Shown in pieces: positions 24,085 through 32,634 of a stretch of DNA of 64,000 bases. Both the position numbers and the translations under genes were made by a program. The stretch's first letter is position 1; every line of letters starts with the position of its first letter. The stretch comes from Longispora albida DSM 44784 (GTDB lineage: Bacteria; Actinomycetota; Actinomycetes; Mycobacteriales; Micromonosporaceae). The DNA is taken from the NCBI RefSeq assembly GCF_000379825.1, contig NZ_KB903825.1, positions 542,584 through 606,583 on the forward strand, read 5' to 3'. The notes below the pieces were generated by a model. That model was not told where the DNA came from and ran no database searches. It worked only from the letters and a program-made list of their open reading frames with translations.

Positions 24085-25503
24085 TCAGCGATACGCGGCG
24101 AGCACCTCCTCCGGACCGTATGCCCGTACTCCGTCCACTGTGACGCCGCTGCGCGACACGACGATCATCGGAGTCGTGGCGTCAGCCCCGGGCACCAGCG
24201 GCCGGTGGTGCAGCAGCCGCCCGGCGTCGTGCAGGTCGAACGGCCGGTTCTCCAGCCACTTGATCGAGCCCACAGCCGTGACTCTCTTCGCGATCGGCTC
24301 CCGGTCGGCGGCGATGATGTCGACCTCGGGGTCGTTGTTCCTGGTCCAGTACCCGCCGATGACAGCAGTACCGTCCGGCAGCTCACCCGTCATCCGGCGC
24401 AGCGCCTCACGGATCACTGGCTCGACGGCCCGGCCCCGCCACGATGTCCACGACGCCCGGATCCGCTCCAGCGTCAGGTCGCCCCGGCCGCGCTCGATCT
24501 CCGGCAGGTGCGGGCCGACGAACGGCAACCAGAACCGCAGGTGCGGATCGGCCACTGTGTACCGGGTCTCACGGGAGGCCCGCACCGACAGCGGCAACGC
24601 GGCGTCCACGATCCGCTTGGCCTTGAGGATCTGGAGCGCCCGGCCCAGCGTGCCGTGCTGCATCCCGCCAGCCGCCTGCGCGACGGTGGCATGGGTCCGC
24701 TCCCCCGAGCCGATCGCGCCGAGCACCAGCCTGGCCTGCGACTCGGCCGGGAACTCCGCGGCCAGGCTCCGCTCGCCGCTGACGAGCAGTGCCGAGGTCG
24801 GATCGGTCACCGCCTCAGCCAGGTACTCCAGCACGGGCTGCCGGGGCTGCCACTCGTCGAGGATCAGGGGCAGGCCGCCGGAGACCAGGTACGCGTCGAT
24901 CGCCTCGGCGGCTGGCAGTTCCAGCATGCTGGCCACATCCGCCGGGCTGAGCGGCGGGATGACCATTTCGGTGCCTCGCTGGTGGAACGGCCTGCCGTAG
25001 GTGTTGATGGCCTCCATCATGGCCAGGTCGGAGCCGACACAGATCAGCAGCGCTGGCTTGCGGGACAGCTCGCGGTCGAAGATCTTCTGGAGGGTGCCCT
25101 CGAAGCCCTGGTCGTTGCCGATCAGGTAGGGCATCTCGTCGAGCACGACGATGCTGGGCCGGTCGGCGGGCAGCGCCGCGACCAGCAGTTCCAGGGCCGC
25201 GTCCCACGTGGCCGGCGCCTGGTCACGGAAGAGCCCGGCGCCCGGCAGGTCCGACCGGCCCGCCGCCTGCACGAACAGTGCCAGGTCAGCGGCCATCGAC
25301 GGCTGGGCGGAGGCGGTGAAGAACACGCTGGGCACCCCGGCCTGTTCGATGAACCGCTCGACGAGCCGCGACTTGCCGACCCGGCGCCTGCCCCGCATCA
25401 GGACGGCCCGGCCAGGGCGATCAGCCCGGCCACCCGCCTGGACCCGGCTCAGCATCTTGCCGAGGATCGCCAACTCGCGCTCCCTGCCCACAAACCCGTG
25501 CAT
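24085..25503 (-). CDS. AAA-type ATPase with DUF234-like C-terminus
   Basis: The 472-residue protein begins MHGFVGRERELAILGKML, has Walker A MRGRRRVGKSRLVERF (about residues 38-52) and Walker B PSIVVLDEMPYL (about 115). The second half has a winged-helix (ATVAQAAGGMQHGTLGRALQ) and a C-terminal DUF234 nuclease-like region with DPEVDIIAADRE. This STAND-like family is widespread in archaea and actinomycetes; its target is unknown, and the D-E-(x)D arrangement recalls restriction-endonuclease folds. ATG 25503 follows AGGAGG with 7-base spacing. A perfect hairpin lies in its leader. Confidence 0.85.
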   Translation of the reverse strand: MHGFVGRERELAILGKMLSRVQAGGRADRPGRAVLMRGRRRVGKSRLVERFIEQAGVPSVFFTASAQPSMAADLALFVQAAGRSDLPGAGLFRDQAPATWDAALELLVAALPADRPSIVVLDEMPYLIGNDQGFEGTLQKIFDRELSRKPALLICVGSDLAMMEAINTYGRPFHQRGTEMVIPPLSPADVASMLELPAAEAIDAYLVSGGLPLILDEWQPRQPVLEYLAEAVTDPTSALLVSGERSLAAEFPAESQARLVLGAIGSGERTHATVAQAAGGMQHGTLGRALQILKAKRIVDAALPLSVRASRETRYTVADPHLRFWLPFVGPHLPEIERGRGDLTLERIRASWTSWRGRAVEPVIREALRRMTGELPDGTAVIGGYWTRNNDPEVDIIAADREPIAKRVTAVGSIKWLENRPFDLHDAGRLLHHRPLVPGADATTPMIVVSRSGVTVDGVRAYGPEEVLAAYR

Positions 25504-25516
25504 CGCCAGCCTCCTC

Positions 25517-25540
25517 GATACTCTCAAGGAGGAGAGTATC
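25517..25540 (-). promoter_or_regulatory. Perfect inverted repeat in the leader of the ATPase gene
   Basis: GATACTCTC (25517-25525) and GAGAGTATC (25532-25540) are perfect complements around a 6-base loop; a partial third copy (GATACTATC) is at 25547-25555. In the transcript the loop reads CTCCTT and is complementary to the AGGAG of the ribosome site immediately downstream, so it could be an operator or a translation-controlling structure. Confidence 0.6.
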
Positions 25541-25669
25541 TCAGCCGATACTATCGAGAATGAGAGCATCGATGCCCGCCCGCCGCGCTTTCCAGGCCTT
25601 GGGTACCTGGTGCGGGCCGGCCGGAAGAGGTCTTGATCACAGTTACCGGCGGGTACTAGCATCCGCGCC

Positions 25670-26599
25670 ATGCAGTTGGAATTACGCCATCTGCGTGTGG
25701 TCCTGGCGGTGGCGGAGTCCGGCAGCATCTCGCGGGCTGCCCAGCGGCTGGGGTTACCGCAGCCGTCCGTCACGGCCCAGCTGGCCCGGATCGAGCGCGA
25801 GCTCGGCGGGCAGCTGTTCACGCGTACCTCGGCCGGGGCGGTCGCGACGCCCTTCGGCCGGTACGTGGTGGACCGGGCCAGGACCGTGCTCGGCGAGCTG
25901 GACCGGCTCAACCGTGGCCGGTCCCCGGTCGCCGGCCGGCCACGGCAGCTGCGGGTCGGCATCGCGCCCGGGCTGCCGTTGTCCGGGCTGGAGGTCGCGC
26001 TGGGCGTCCCCGACGTGACCAGCTACTCCGACACCTCGACCGTCGCGCTGGCGCAGCTCGTGCGGGCCGGGCAGCTCGACCTGGCCGTCCTGCGGGAGTA
26101 TCCGGGACACGAGTTCACCGTGCCGCCCGAGCTGGTCAGCCGGGTGCTGGTGAGCGTGGAGCCCATGTTCGCCTCGCTGCCGGCCGCGCACCCGATGGCC
26201 GCCGGGGACGAGGTACGGCTGGGGGACCTGGCCGAGGCCTCGTGGGTGTCGAGCCCGCCGGACGACAGCGGGCTGCACAGCGTGTTCCGGAACGCCTGCG
26301 CGGCGGCCGGGTTCGCGCCGCGGATCCGGCACCAGACCACCGACTCGGTGTTCGCCAAGCAGTTCGTGACCGAGTCCGGGTACGTCACGCTGGCCACTCC
26401 CCTGTCCTGGGACGGGCCGCTGCACGCGATCCGGCCGCTCGCCGGTACGCCGGTGTGGCGGCGGATCCAGGTGGTGTGGCGGGCGGACGGGCCACTGGGC
26501 AGCCGGTCGGACGATCTGGTGCCGAGGATGAGCCGGTGGTACCACGACCTGGCGACGACCAGGCCCCGGTACGCACAGTGGCTCGCCGAGAGGTCCTAA
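25670..26599 (+). CDS. LysR-family transcriptional regulator
   Basis: The 309-residue protein has the N-terminal LysR winged helix (MQLELRHLRVVLAVAESGSI then AAQRLGLPQPSVTAQLARIE, about residues 1-62) and a substrate-binding domain (about 88-300). It is divergent from the ATPase gene and convergent with a PLP enzyme gene. The effector is not predictable. The start is set by the conserved N-terminus; the usual second start-region motif ELRHL is in place. Confidence 0.92.
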   Translation: MQLELRHLRVVLAVAESGSISRAAQRLGLPQPSVTAQLARIERELGGQLFTRTSAGAVATPFGRYVVDRARTVLGELDRLNRGRSPVAGRPRQLRVGIAPGLPLSGLEVALGVPDVTSYSDTSTVALAQLVRAGQLDLAVLREYPGHEFTVPPELVSRVLVSVEPMFASLPAAHPMAAGDEVRLGDLAEASWVSSPPDDSGLHSVFRNACAAAGFAPRIRHQTTDSVFAKQFVTESGYVTLATPLSWDGPLHAIRPLAGTPVWRRIQVVWRADGPLGSRSDDLVPRMSRWYHDLATTRPRYAQWLAERS

Positions 26600-26699
26600 C
26601 TCCATGACTGGCGGCGCTCTGGCGGCCCCAGAAGACGACCGGACTGCGCAGGATTCCAGGACCTCGCCATGGCACCACCGCCATGAAGTTAGGACCTCT
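26589..26699. terminator. Long-arm inverted repeat covering both 3' ends of convergent genes
   Basis: Arms 26589-26606 and 26682-26699 are complementary at 17 of 18 positions and are 75 bases apart. The left arm contains the stop codon of the LysR gene; the right arm contains that of the PLP-enzyme gene. It could fold in either transcript and end both, or be a remnant of duplication by inversion. Confidence 0.6.
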
Positions 26700-27870
26700 A
26701 ACCGAGAGCCCTGACCGCCCGCGCCATCGTCTCCAGCTGGGCCCGGCTGACGAAGTAGTGCGGGGAGGCCCGGACCATCGCCTCGATGCCGCGTTCCGTC
26801 ATGTCGATCAGGGTGGACGGCCGCCTGCTGGTCACCAGGGTGATGTCCTGCTCGCGCAGTGCCGCCTTGACCTCGGCCGGCGTGTGGCCGTCCACAGTGA
26901 ACGTGACGATGCCGCACTGCCGCTCGCCCCGGTCCTGGACGGTCACGCCGGGGATCTCCGACAGCAGGGCGCGCAGGTACGCAGCGCCACTGGCGACCGC
27001 CTCCTCCACGGCCGTCATGCCCAGGCCGAGCAGGTGGCCGACCGCCGCGCCCAGGCCGAGGCGGGCGGCCACGTCGGCCTCCCACAGCTCGAAGCGGGTC
27101 GCGTCCGGGGCCAGCTCGTAGTCCAGCGGGGCCGTCCACTGTGCGCTGTGCAGGTCGAGGACCGGGGGCTCCAGCTCCTTGACCAGGCTGGGGCGGACGT
27201 AGAGGAAGCCGGTACCGCGCGGGCCCCGCAGCCACTTGCGCCCGGTGACGGACAGCGCGTCGACGCCGAGCGTGTCCACGTCGAGCGCCACCTGGCCCGC
27301 CGACTGGCACGCGTCGAGCAGCACGATCGCGCCGTGCGCCCTGGCGAGGGCCGCGGCTTCGGCGACCGGGTTCACCAGGCCGCCGTTGGTCGGCACGTGC
27401 ACGAGGGACACGACCCGCACCCGATCGTCGAGCATCCGCTCCAGCGCTTCGAGGTCGAGCTGGCCGTGCCCGTCGGCCGGGATGTACTCGACCGCCGCGC
27501 CCGTCTGCCTGGCACGCTGGATGGCGGCGATGGCATTGCTCGCGTACTCCACACCGGACAGCAGGATCCGGTCGCCGGGCGCCAGCGGGAGGCTGTAGAA
27601 GAACTGGGTCCACGCGCGGGTCGCCGAGTCCGTGAAGGCGATCGCCTCGGACGGGGCGCCGATCAGCCGGCCGACCGAGGCGCGGGCGGCCGCGTAGTCC
27701 GCGGAGCGTTCCTCGGCCGCCCGGTACCCGCCGATCTCGGCCTCGCGGCGGTGGTGGGCGTGCACAGTGTCCAGTACGGCGGCCGGGGGGAGGGACGAGC
27801 CAGCGCTGTCGAGGAACACGCCGCTGGCGGCGGCTGGCGGGTCGGTGAAGACGCTCTCCGGCAGGCTCAT
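26698..27870 (-). CDS. Class V aminotransferase-fold PLP enzyme
   Basis: The 390-residue protein has the class V core: FLDSAGSSLPPAAVLD at the N-terminus, IVLLDACQSAGQVALDV with the cofactor aspartate, and VTGRKWLRGPRGTGFLYV with the Schiff-base lysine (about residue 215). Relatives include isopenicillin-N epimerases, cysteine desulfurases and C-S lyases such as EgtE; the residues seen do not decide. ATG 27870 gives a normal length. It converges on the LysR gene. Confidence 0.83.
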   Translation of the reverse strand: MSLPESVFTDPPAAASGVFLDSAGSSLPPAAVLDTVHAHHRREAEIGGYRAAEERSADYAAARASVGRLIGAPSEAIAFTDSATRAWTQFFYSLPLAPGDRILLSGVEYASNAIAAIQRARQTGAAVEYIPADGHGQLDLEALERMLDDRVRVVSLVHVPTNGGLVNPVAEAAALARAHGAIVLLDACQSAGQVALDVDTLGVDALSVTGRKWLRGPRGTGFLYVRPSLVKELEPPVLDLHSAQWTAPLDYELAPDATRFELWEADVAARLGLGAAVGHLLGLGMTAVEEAVASGAAYLRALLSEIPGVTVQDRGERQCGIVTFTVDGHTPAEVKAALREQDITLVTSRRPSTLIDMTERGIEAMVRASPHYFVSRAQLETMARAVRALG

Positions 27871-27910
27871 GGGGGCAAGGTTAGTGGAAGGCGGCGCAGC
27901 CAGGTACCTC

Positions 27911-28531
27911 TCAGGCCCAGGCCTTGGCCGCCCGGCGGCGCTTGGCGATCCAGCGCAGGAAGGACGGCGCCTGCGGGACGGCGCGGTGCCGGTGGCGGCT
28001 GGCGTCGTCCTTGATCCGGGCAGCCTCGGCCCTCGCCATCCGCAGGATCTCCTCCGCCTCGGACTCGGCGCTGACCCGCAGCACGTAGTCGGCGTGCTTC
28101 TCCTTCTCCCGGCGCGAGCGCAGGGCGAGCTCGAAGTCCCGGCGGGCCAGCAGCGCCCGGTCGTTGGCGTCGGCGCGGATGTCCTCGGCCTCCCGGCGCG
28201 CCTCGGCCAGCTCGGCCGCAGCGACGGTCCTGATCCGGGCCGCCTCCTGCTCGGCCATGTGCAGGATGGCCTCCATCTTGACGCTGAGCACCCGGGAGTC
28301 GGCCGCGTCGGTCGACCCGGCTCGCAGCCGGTCGAGCTCGGTATGCAGGGACTCCAGCTCCAGCTTCGCCGCCGCGAGTTCGGCCGGGAGCCCGGCCAGC
28401 AGTTCTCGTTCGGCCAGCGCCTCGATGAGCTGTCCTTCCAGGGTCGCGAAACTCCGCTCGACCTGTTTACGGTCGTACCCCCGCCAGACGAGATCGAACT
28501 CGGCGGGTACGCCTGCATTCATCTCCCACAT
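27911..28531 (-). CDS. DivIVA-like coiled-coil protein
   Basis: The 206-residue protein starts with a DivIVA-type motif (FDLVWRGYDRKQVERSFATL, about residues 12-31) followed by a long, nearly uninterrupted alanine/glutamate/arginine coiled coil (about 35-180) and a basic tail (RWIAKRRRAAKAW). DivIVA proteins bind curved membranes and organise polar growth and cell-wall assembly in actinomycetes. It is shorter than full-length DivIVA/Wag31 and is probably a paralogue. ATG 28531 and ATG 28522 are both possible. Confidence 0.8.
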   Translation of the reverse strand: MWEMNAGVPAEFDLVWRGYDRKQVERSFATLEGQLIEALAERELLAGLPAELAAAKLELESLHTELDRLRAGSTDAADSRVLSVKMEAILHMAEQEAARIRTVAAAELAEARREAEDIRADANDRALLARRDFELALRSRREKEKHADYVLRVSAESEAEEILRMARAEAARIKDDASRHRHRAVPQAPSFLRWIAKRRRAAKAWA

Positions 28532-28594
28532 GCCCCGATGCTCACACAGCGAACAGGCCTTGCGCAGGGAAAACGAGCAGAAGGCACACGTGGA

Positions 28595-29527
28595 TTACAA
28601 AGGTGACGGCGAGCTGGCCCTGGCCTGGACCAGGGTGGGGGCGCCGCTGCCATCGGCCGGCACGGCGTAGACGCCGGCGTTCTGCGGCCTGCCGTAGCCG
28701 ATGGTCGCGTTGTCCAGCCACACCTGCTGGTCATCGATGTTCATCGTCTCGGCGAGCGGGGTCTCCGTCCCGGCCTTCAGGTCCAGCACGGTCAGGCGCC
28801 ACTGCCCGTCCTGGTCTTTCTTCTTGTACGCCACGCGCGTGCCGTCCGGGGACAGCGAGGGGCACTCGGCGTTCTCCCGTACCGACGTGAGGCTCCGGGT
28901 CGCCAGGTCGCCGCGCAGGAGCCACGTCCGGTCGCCCGAGCCGACCGTCGCGTAGAACGTGCGGTCGTCGGCGGCGAACGTGACGCCCCAGTAGTTCACG
29001 TCCGGCTTGTCGTACGGCTGGCCGTCGATCGTGAGCGCGAAGTCCTCCAGCGAGCCGTACAGCCGCTTGGACTGCGTGTCGTAGATCCCGGCCGTCGTGG
29101 AGAACCGGCCAGGCTGGTAGGAGTCGCCGGTACGGAACACCGTCCAGGCGACCAGCCGGCCGGAGGCGGAGACCCGGGTCCGGCTCGGGGTGCCGTCCAC
29201 GCGGATCGTCCGGAGCGGTTCGAGGGACTTGCCGAGCACGACGGTCTCGAAGCCTGCCGGTACGGCGACGGTGCGCATGCAGCTCGTGGTGCCGCCGGCC
29301 GAGTACACGCGCAGGCAGCGCAGGTCGCCTGTCGTCGTCGTCCCGTTCTGGGCGCGCTGGGCGACCCGGCCGTCGGCCCCGACGTACAGCAGTGAGCCGC
29401 GCTTCGTCACGTCGAGCCCGCCCGCTGCCGAGGCCGGGGACTGGCGCCAGGCCGACCAGGCCACGTACCCGCCGCCGAGGACGAGGACGGCTGTGATGGC
29501 CAGGATTCCGGCGGTCTTGCGGTTCAC
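28595..29527 (-). CDS. Membrane-anchored beta-propeller (TolB/WD40-like) protein
   Basis: The 310-residue protein starts at GTG 29527, overlapping the stop of the MFS gene by 4 bp. One N-terminal helix (GILAITAVLVLGGGYVAW) anchors or exports it. The rest is beta-rich with TolB-like blades (GRLVAWTVF, CPSLSPDGTRVAYKKKD, QVWLDNATIGYG). Two cysteines (LRCLRVYS, TSCMRTV) sit near each other. The function is unknown. It is translationally coupled to an MFS transporter and a secreted phosphatase. Confidence 0.75.
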   Translation of the reverse strand: MNRKTAGILAITAVLVLGGGYVAWSAWRQSPASAAGGLDVTKRGSLLYVGADGRVAQRAQNGTTTTGDLRCLRVYSAGGTTSCMRTVAVPAGFETVVLGKSLEPLRTIRVDGTPSRTRVSASGRLVAWTVFRTGDSYQPGRFSTTAGIYDTQSKRLYGSLEDFALTIDGQPYDKPDVNYWGVTFAADDRTFYATVGSGDRTWLLRGDLATRSLTSVRENAECPSLSPDGTRVAYKKKDQDGQWRLTVLDLKAGTETPLAETMNIDDQQVWLDNATIGYGRPQNAGVYAVPADGSGAPTLVQARASSPSPL

Positions 29528-30750
29528 GGGGTTACGCTCCTGCTCGCTCGGGTACTGAACAGTGTGGCGGCCAGCAGCGCCGCGGCGAAGACCCCGAAGG
29601 CCGGGCCCAGCGCCCAGCCCTGCGCGAGGGCTCCGAACGTGATGGCCGCCGCCATCCGGGCCAGCGCCTGGCCGGCCTGGACAACCGCCATGCCACTGGA
29701 CCGCAGGTGCTCGGGGAGCAGCCCGCCGACGTGGGCCATGAGCACGCCGTCGGTGGCCGCGTAGTACAGGCCGTGCAGGGCGAGGACCACGGGCACGAGC
29801 GCCCAGCCGGTGAGCAGCCACACGCACCCGTACGCCGTGACCAGGAGCAGCTGCCCGGCCACGAACACCCGCCACCTGCCGAGCCGGTCAGCCAGCCGCC
29901 CGGCCGGGACCGCGCAGAGCAGGAAGATCACGGCGGTACCGAGCGGGAGCAGCGACAGCCCGTTGCCCGGCACGCCACCCTGCTTGGCCAGCGCGACGAA
30001 CAGGAACGCGTCCCCGGCGGTGGCCAGCCCGAGCACGACAACGCACAGGGTGATCCGCCGCAGGGCCGGGGTACTGAGCAGCTTGACGCTCTCGCGGATC
30101 CTGACCTTCGGCCGCACGACCGGAGCCGGTGCGTCCCGTACGAAGAAAACGAGGATCAGGACGCCCACCAGGCCCAGGCAGAAGCTCGCCCCGAAGACCG
30201 CGTCGTAGGCGTTGCCCACCCAGGCGAGCAGCGCGAAGGCGATCAGCGGCCCGGCCAGCGCGCCGGCCGTGTCGAGCGCACGGTGCGCGCCGAAGGACCT
30301 GCCGAGCGAGCCGCGATCGCTCGCCGCCGTGATCATGGCGTCCCGTGGCGCGGTACGGATGCCCTTGCCCGCCCGGTCGAGAGCCAGCAGCCCGCCGATC
30401 CCGGCCACGGAGGCACCGGCCAGCGGGAAACCCAGCTTGGTGAACGCCGACAGCCCGTACCCGGCCAGCGCGATCGCCTTGGGCCTGGCCAGCCGGTCGG
30501 CGAGGTGCCCGCCTGCCAGCCTGAGGACCGCCGTCGCCCCGGTGTAGAGCCCGTCGAGCAGTCCGAACTGGACATAGCTCACGCCGAGGCCGTAGAGCAG
30601 GTACACGGGCAGGAACGCCGCGACCAGCTCCGAGGACGCGTCGGTGAAGAAGCTGACCATGCCCAGGCCGATCACGGTGCCGGGCACACGCGCCGGGCTG
30701 GCGCCCCCCTGCCCGGGGGACGCCAGCCGTCGGCTGGACGCGAGGTACAA
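29524..30750 (-). CDS. MFS transporter
   Basis: The 408-residue protein has about 12 helices, with the loop motifs GGHLADRLARPKAIALAG (about residue 80) and AGRLADRLGRWRVFVAG (about 285). It is the MFS group with the RxxxxR loop (DRAGKGIRTAPRDAMITA), often linked to tetracycline- or sugar-type exporters. The start is TTG 30750, directly after the stop of the phosphatase gene, with AAAGG 8 bases upstream; a start further in is possible. The substrate is unknown. It forms an operon with the phosphatase upstream and the beta-propeller gene downstream. Confidence 0.83.
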   Translation of the reverse strand: MYLASSRRLASPGQGGASPARVPGTVIGLGMVSFFTDASSELVAAFLPVYLLYGLGVSYVQFGLLDGLYTGATAVLRLAGGHLADRLARPKAIALAGYGLSAFTKLGFPLAGASVAGIGGLLALDRAGKGIRTAPRDAMITAASDRGSLGRSFGAHRALDTAGALAGPLIAFALLAWVGNAYDAVFGASFCLGLVGVLILVFFVRDAPAPVVRPKVRIRESVKLLSTPALRRITLCVVVLGLATAGDAFLFVALAKQGGVPGNGLSLLPLGTAVIFLLCAVPAGRLADRLGRWRVFVAGQLLLVTAYGCVWLLTGWALVPVVLALHGLYYAATDGVLMAHVGGLLPEHLRSSGMAVVQAGQALARMAAAITFGALAQGWALGPAFGVFAAALLAATLFSTRASRSVTP

Positions 30751-30751
30751 C

Positions 30752-32512
30752 CTAGAGCCTTTCGATCTTCACGTCGTCGACCTGGCCCTCGGCCAGGCTG
30801 GACCCGCCGGCGTCGGCGGCCTCGACCAGGATCCTGACGTTCTGGCCCGCGTGGCCGCTCAGGTCGAAGGTGACCGACGTCCAGGTCCCGTCGATGTCAC
30901 CGCCGCTGGCCGTCCTGCTGACCACCGTCGTCGTCGTGGATCCAACGATCTTCACACGGAAGTAGTCGCTGCTGGATCCGCTGTAGACGAAGTTGTACCG
31001 CAGCGTCAGCCGCAGTGTGCCGCTCGGCAGCGCGATCGCCGGCGACTGCACGCTGGTGACCCCGCCGTCGATGTCGTAGCTGTTGGCGTTGCTGCCGGCG
31101 AGCCGCCCGGTGACCAGGCAGTTCACCCCGCTCGTCGTCGTGCCGAGCTGCTTGGCGCCGCTGGAGGACGTGGACTCCGGGTCGCCACGCTCCCACCGGC
31201 CGGACGTGGCCTGGTCCGTGCCGTTCGGGTTGACCGTCCAGCCCTTGCTCGTCTCGAAGTCGTCGCTGAACACGACGCCCGGCCCGGTACCGCCGACGGT
31301 GAGCGTCAGCGAGACCGTCTTCGTGACGCCACCGGCGTTACCGGTGACGGTCAGCGCGTACGTGCCTGGTGCCGCCGACGCGCTGGCCGACAGGGTGAGG
31401 CCCGAGGAGCTGCCCGGCGTGACCGGGTTGGCGGCGAAGGTACCGGTGACGCCGGCCGGCAGGCCCGAGACGCCCAGCGTGACCGGCGTCGAGAAACCGC
31501 CGAGGCTGCCGACGCTGACCGTGCTGGTGACCGAGGCGCCCGGCTGCACGTTCACAGCCGCCGGGCTGGCCGACAGCGAGAAGTCGGGCGTCTGGGCCGC
31601 CTTGTGGCAGGTACCCGAGACGGTGTCGGTGTAGGTCCGGCCCTCGATCGGCACGAAGTCGGCCCTGTACCCGGTCGGGCTCAGCGTCATCTTGAGCACG
31701 CCGTGCGTGTTGTCGTTGCTGGCCTGCACGTTCACCGAGGAGTTGGTGAAGCCGTAGAGGCCCCGGCCGCCGGTACCGACCAGGATCTCGCGCAGCCCGT
31801 TGGTGTTGTCGAGCGTGCCGTCCGGCTTCATCGGGGCGTAGCGCACGTAGTTGTGGTCGTGCCCGGCGAAGAGAAGGTCAGCCTTGTGGTCGTAGAGCGC
31901 CTGCCAGAGCGGCCGGGTGGCCGTGCTCGGGCTGTGGCTGCCCCGGGTGTACAACGGGTGGTGCAGGTACGCGGCCGTGCACGGCTTCGTGTTCGCCGCT
32001 AGGTCCGCACGCAGCCACTGTTCCTGGGTGGAGCCGGCCGTCATGCTGATGTTGCTGTTCAGCGCGACGATGTGCCAGTCGCCGAGGTTGAAGCTGTAGT
32101 AGCCCTTGCCTCGCTCGCCTGCCCGGCCGGTGGACTGGCCGGCGCCGTTGAAGTAGTCGAAGTACCCGGCGGCACCCGACGTGTGGTACTCGTGGTTGCC
32201 GGGTACCGGGTAGGTCTTGTCCTTGAAGGCGCCCCAGGTGGCGTCGTAGTCGCCGTTGAACTCGTCGAGGGTGCCGTCCTCGTAGGCCAGGTCGCCGGGG
32301 ATCAGGACGGCCGCGGGGTTCATGGCGGTGACCAGTGAGGCGGTCTGCGCGCACGAGTCGCCGCAGATGTCGCCTGCCACAGCCACCACGATGTCCGCCT
32401 GCGCCGCCACGGCGGCCTGCTGTGGCTGCTGCGCGCCGGCCGGCGCACTGGCCACGAGCACGCTGCCCAGCAGGGCCACCGCGGCGCCCGCCACGGTGTG
32501 TCTAGCTCTCAT
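30752..32512 (-). CDS. Secreted metallophosphoesterase (purple-acid-phosphatase-like) with beta-sandwich C-terminus
   Basis: The 586-residue protein has a signal peptide (MRARHTVAGAAVALLGSVLV to SAPAGAQ) and the binuclear-metal motifs VAGDICGD, GDLAYEDG, GNHEY, LHHPLY and GHDHNYVRY (about residues 45-225). Behind the catalytic domain lie an Ig-like domain (about 320-410; DFSLSASPAAVNVQPG) and a jelly-roll C-terminal domain ending VDDVKIERL that probably binds carbohydrate or surface polymer. It hydrolyses phosphomonoesters or diesters outside the cell. It heads a three-gene minus-strand operon. Confidence 0.88.
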   Translation of the reverse strand: MRARHTVAGAAVALLGSVLVASAPAGAQQPQQAAVAAQADIVVAVAGDICGDSCAQTASLVTAMNPAAVLIPGDLAYEDGTLDEFNGDYDATWGAFKDKTYPVPGNHEYHTSGAAGYFDYFNGAGQSTGRAGERGKGYYSFNLGDWHIVALNSNISMTAGSTQEQWLRADLAANTKPCTAAYLHHPLYTRGSHSPSTATRPLWQALYDHKADLLFAGHDHNYVRYAPMKPDGTLDNTNGLREILVGTGGRGLYGFTNSSVNVQASNDNTHGVLKMTLSPTGYRADFVPIEGRTYTDTVSGTCHKAAQTPDFSLSASPAAVNVQPGASVTSTVSVGSLGGFSTPVTLGVSGLPAGVTGTFAANPVTPGSSSGLTLSASASAAPGTYALTVTGNAGGVTKTVSLTLTVGGTGPGVVFSDDFETSKGWTVNPNGTDQATSGRWERGDPESTSSSGAKQLGTTTSGVNCLVTGRLAGSNANSYDIDGGVTSVQSPAIALPSGTLRLTLRYNFVYSGSSSDYFRVKIVGSTTTTVVSRTASGGDIDGTWTSVTFDLSGHAGQNVRILVEAADAGGSSLAEGQVDDVKIERL

Positions 32513-32634
32513 CGGTGTGCCTCCAGAAAGTGAGGGGTGGCGACGTTCTATCCGGTCGTCGCTAGGCTGCGGTGCATCCAGCTGCCATTGGCACGGATGT
32601 GCAGGACCCGCAGGTGAACACCAGGGAGATCAGC

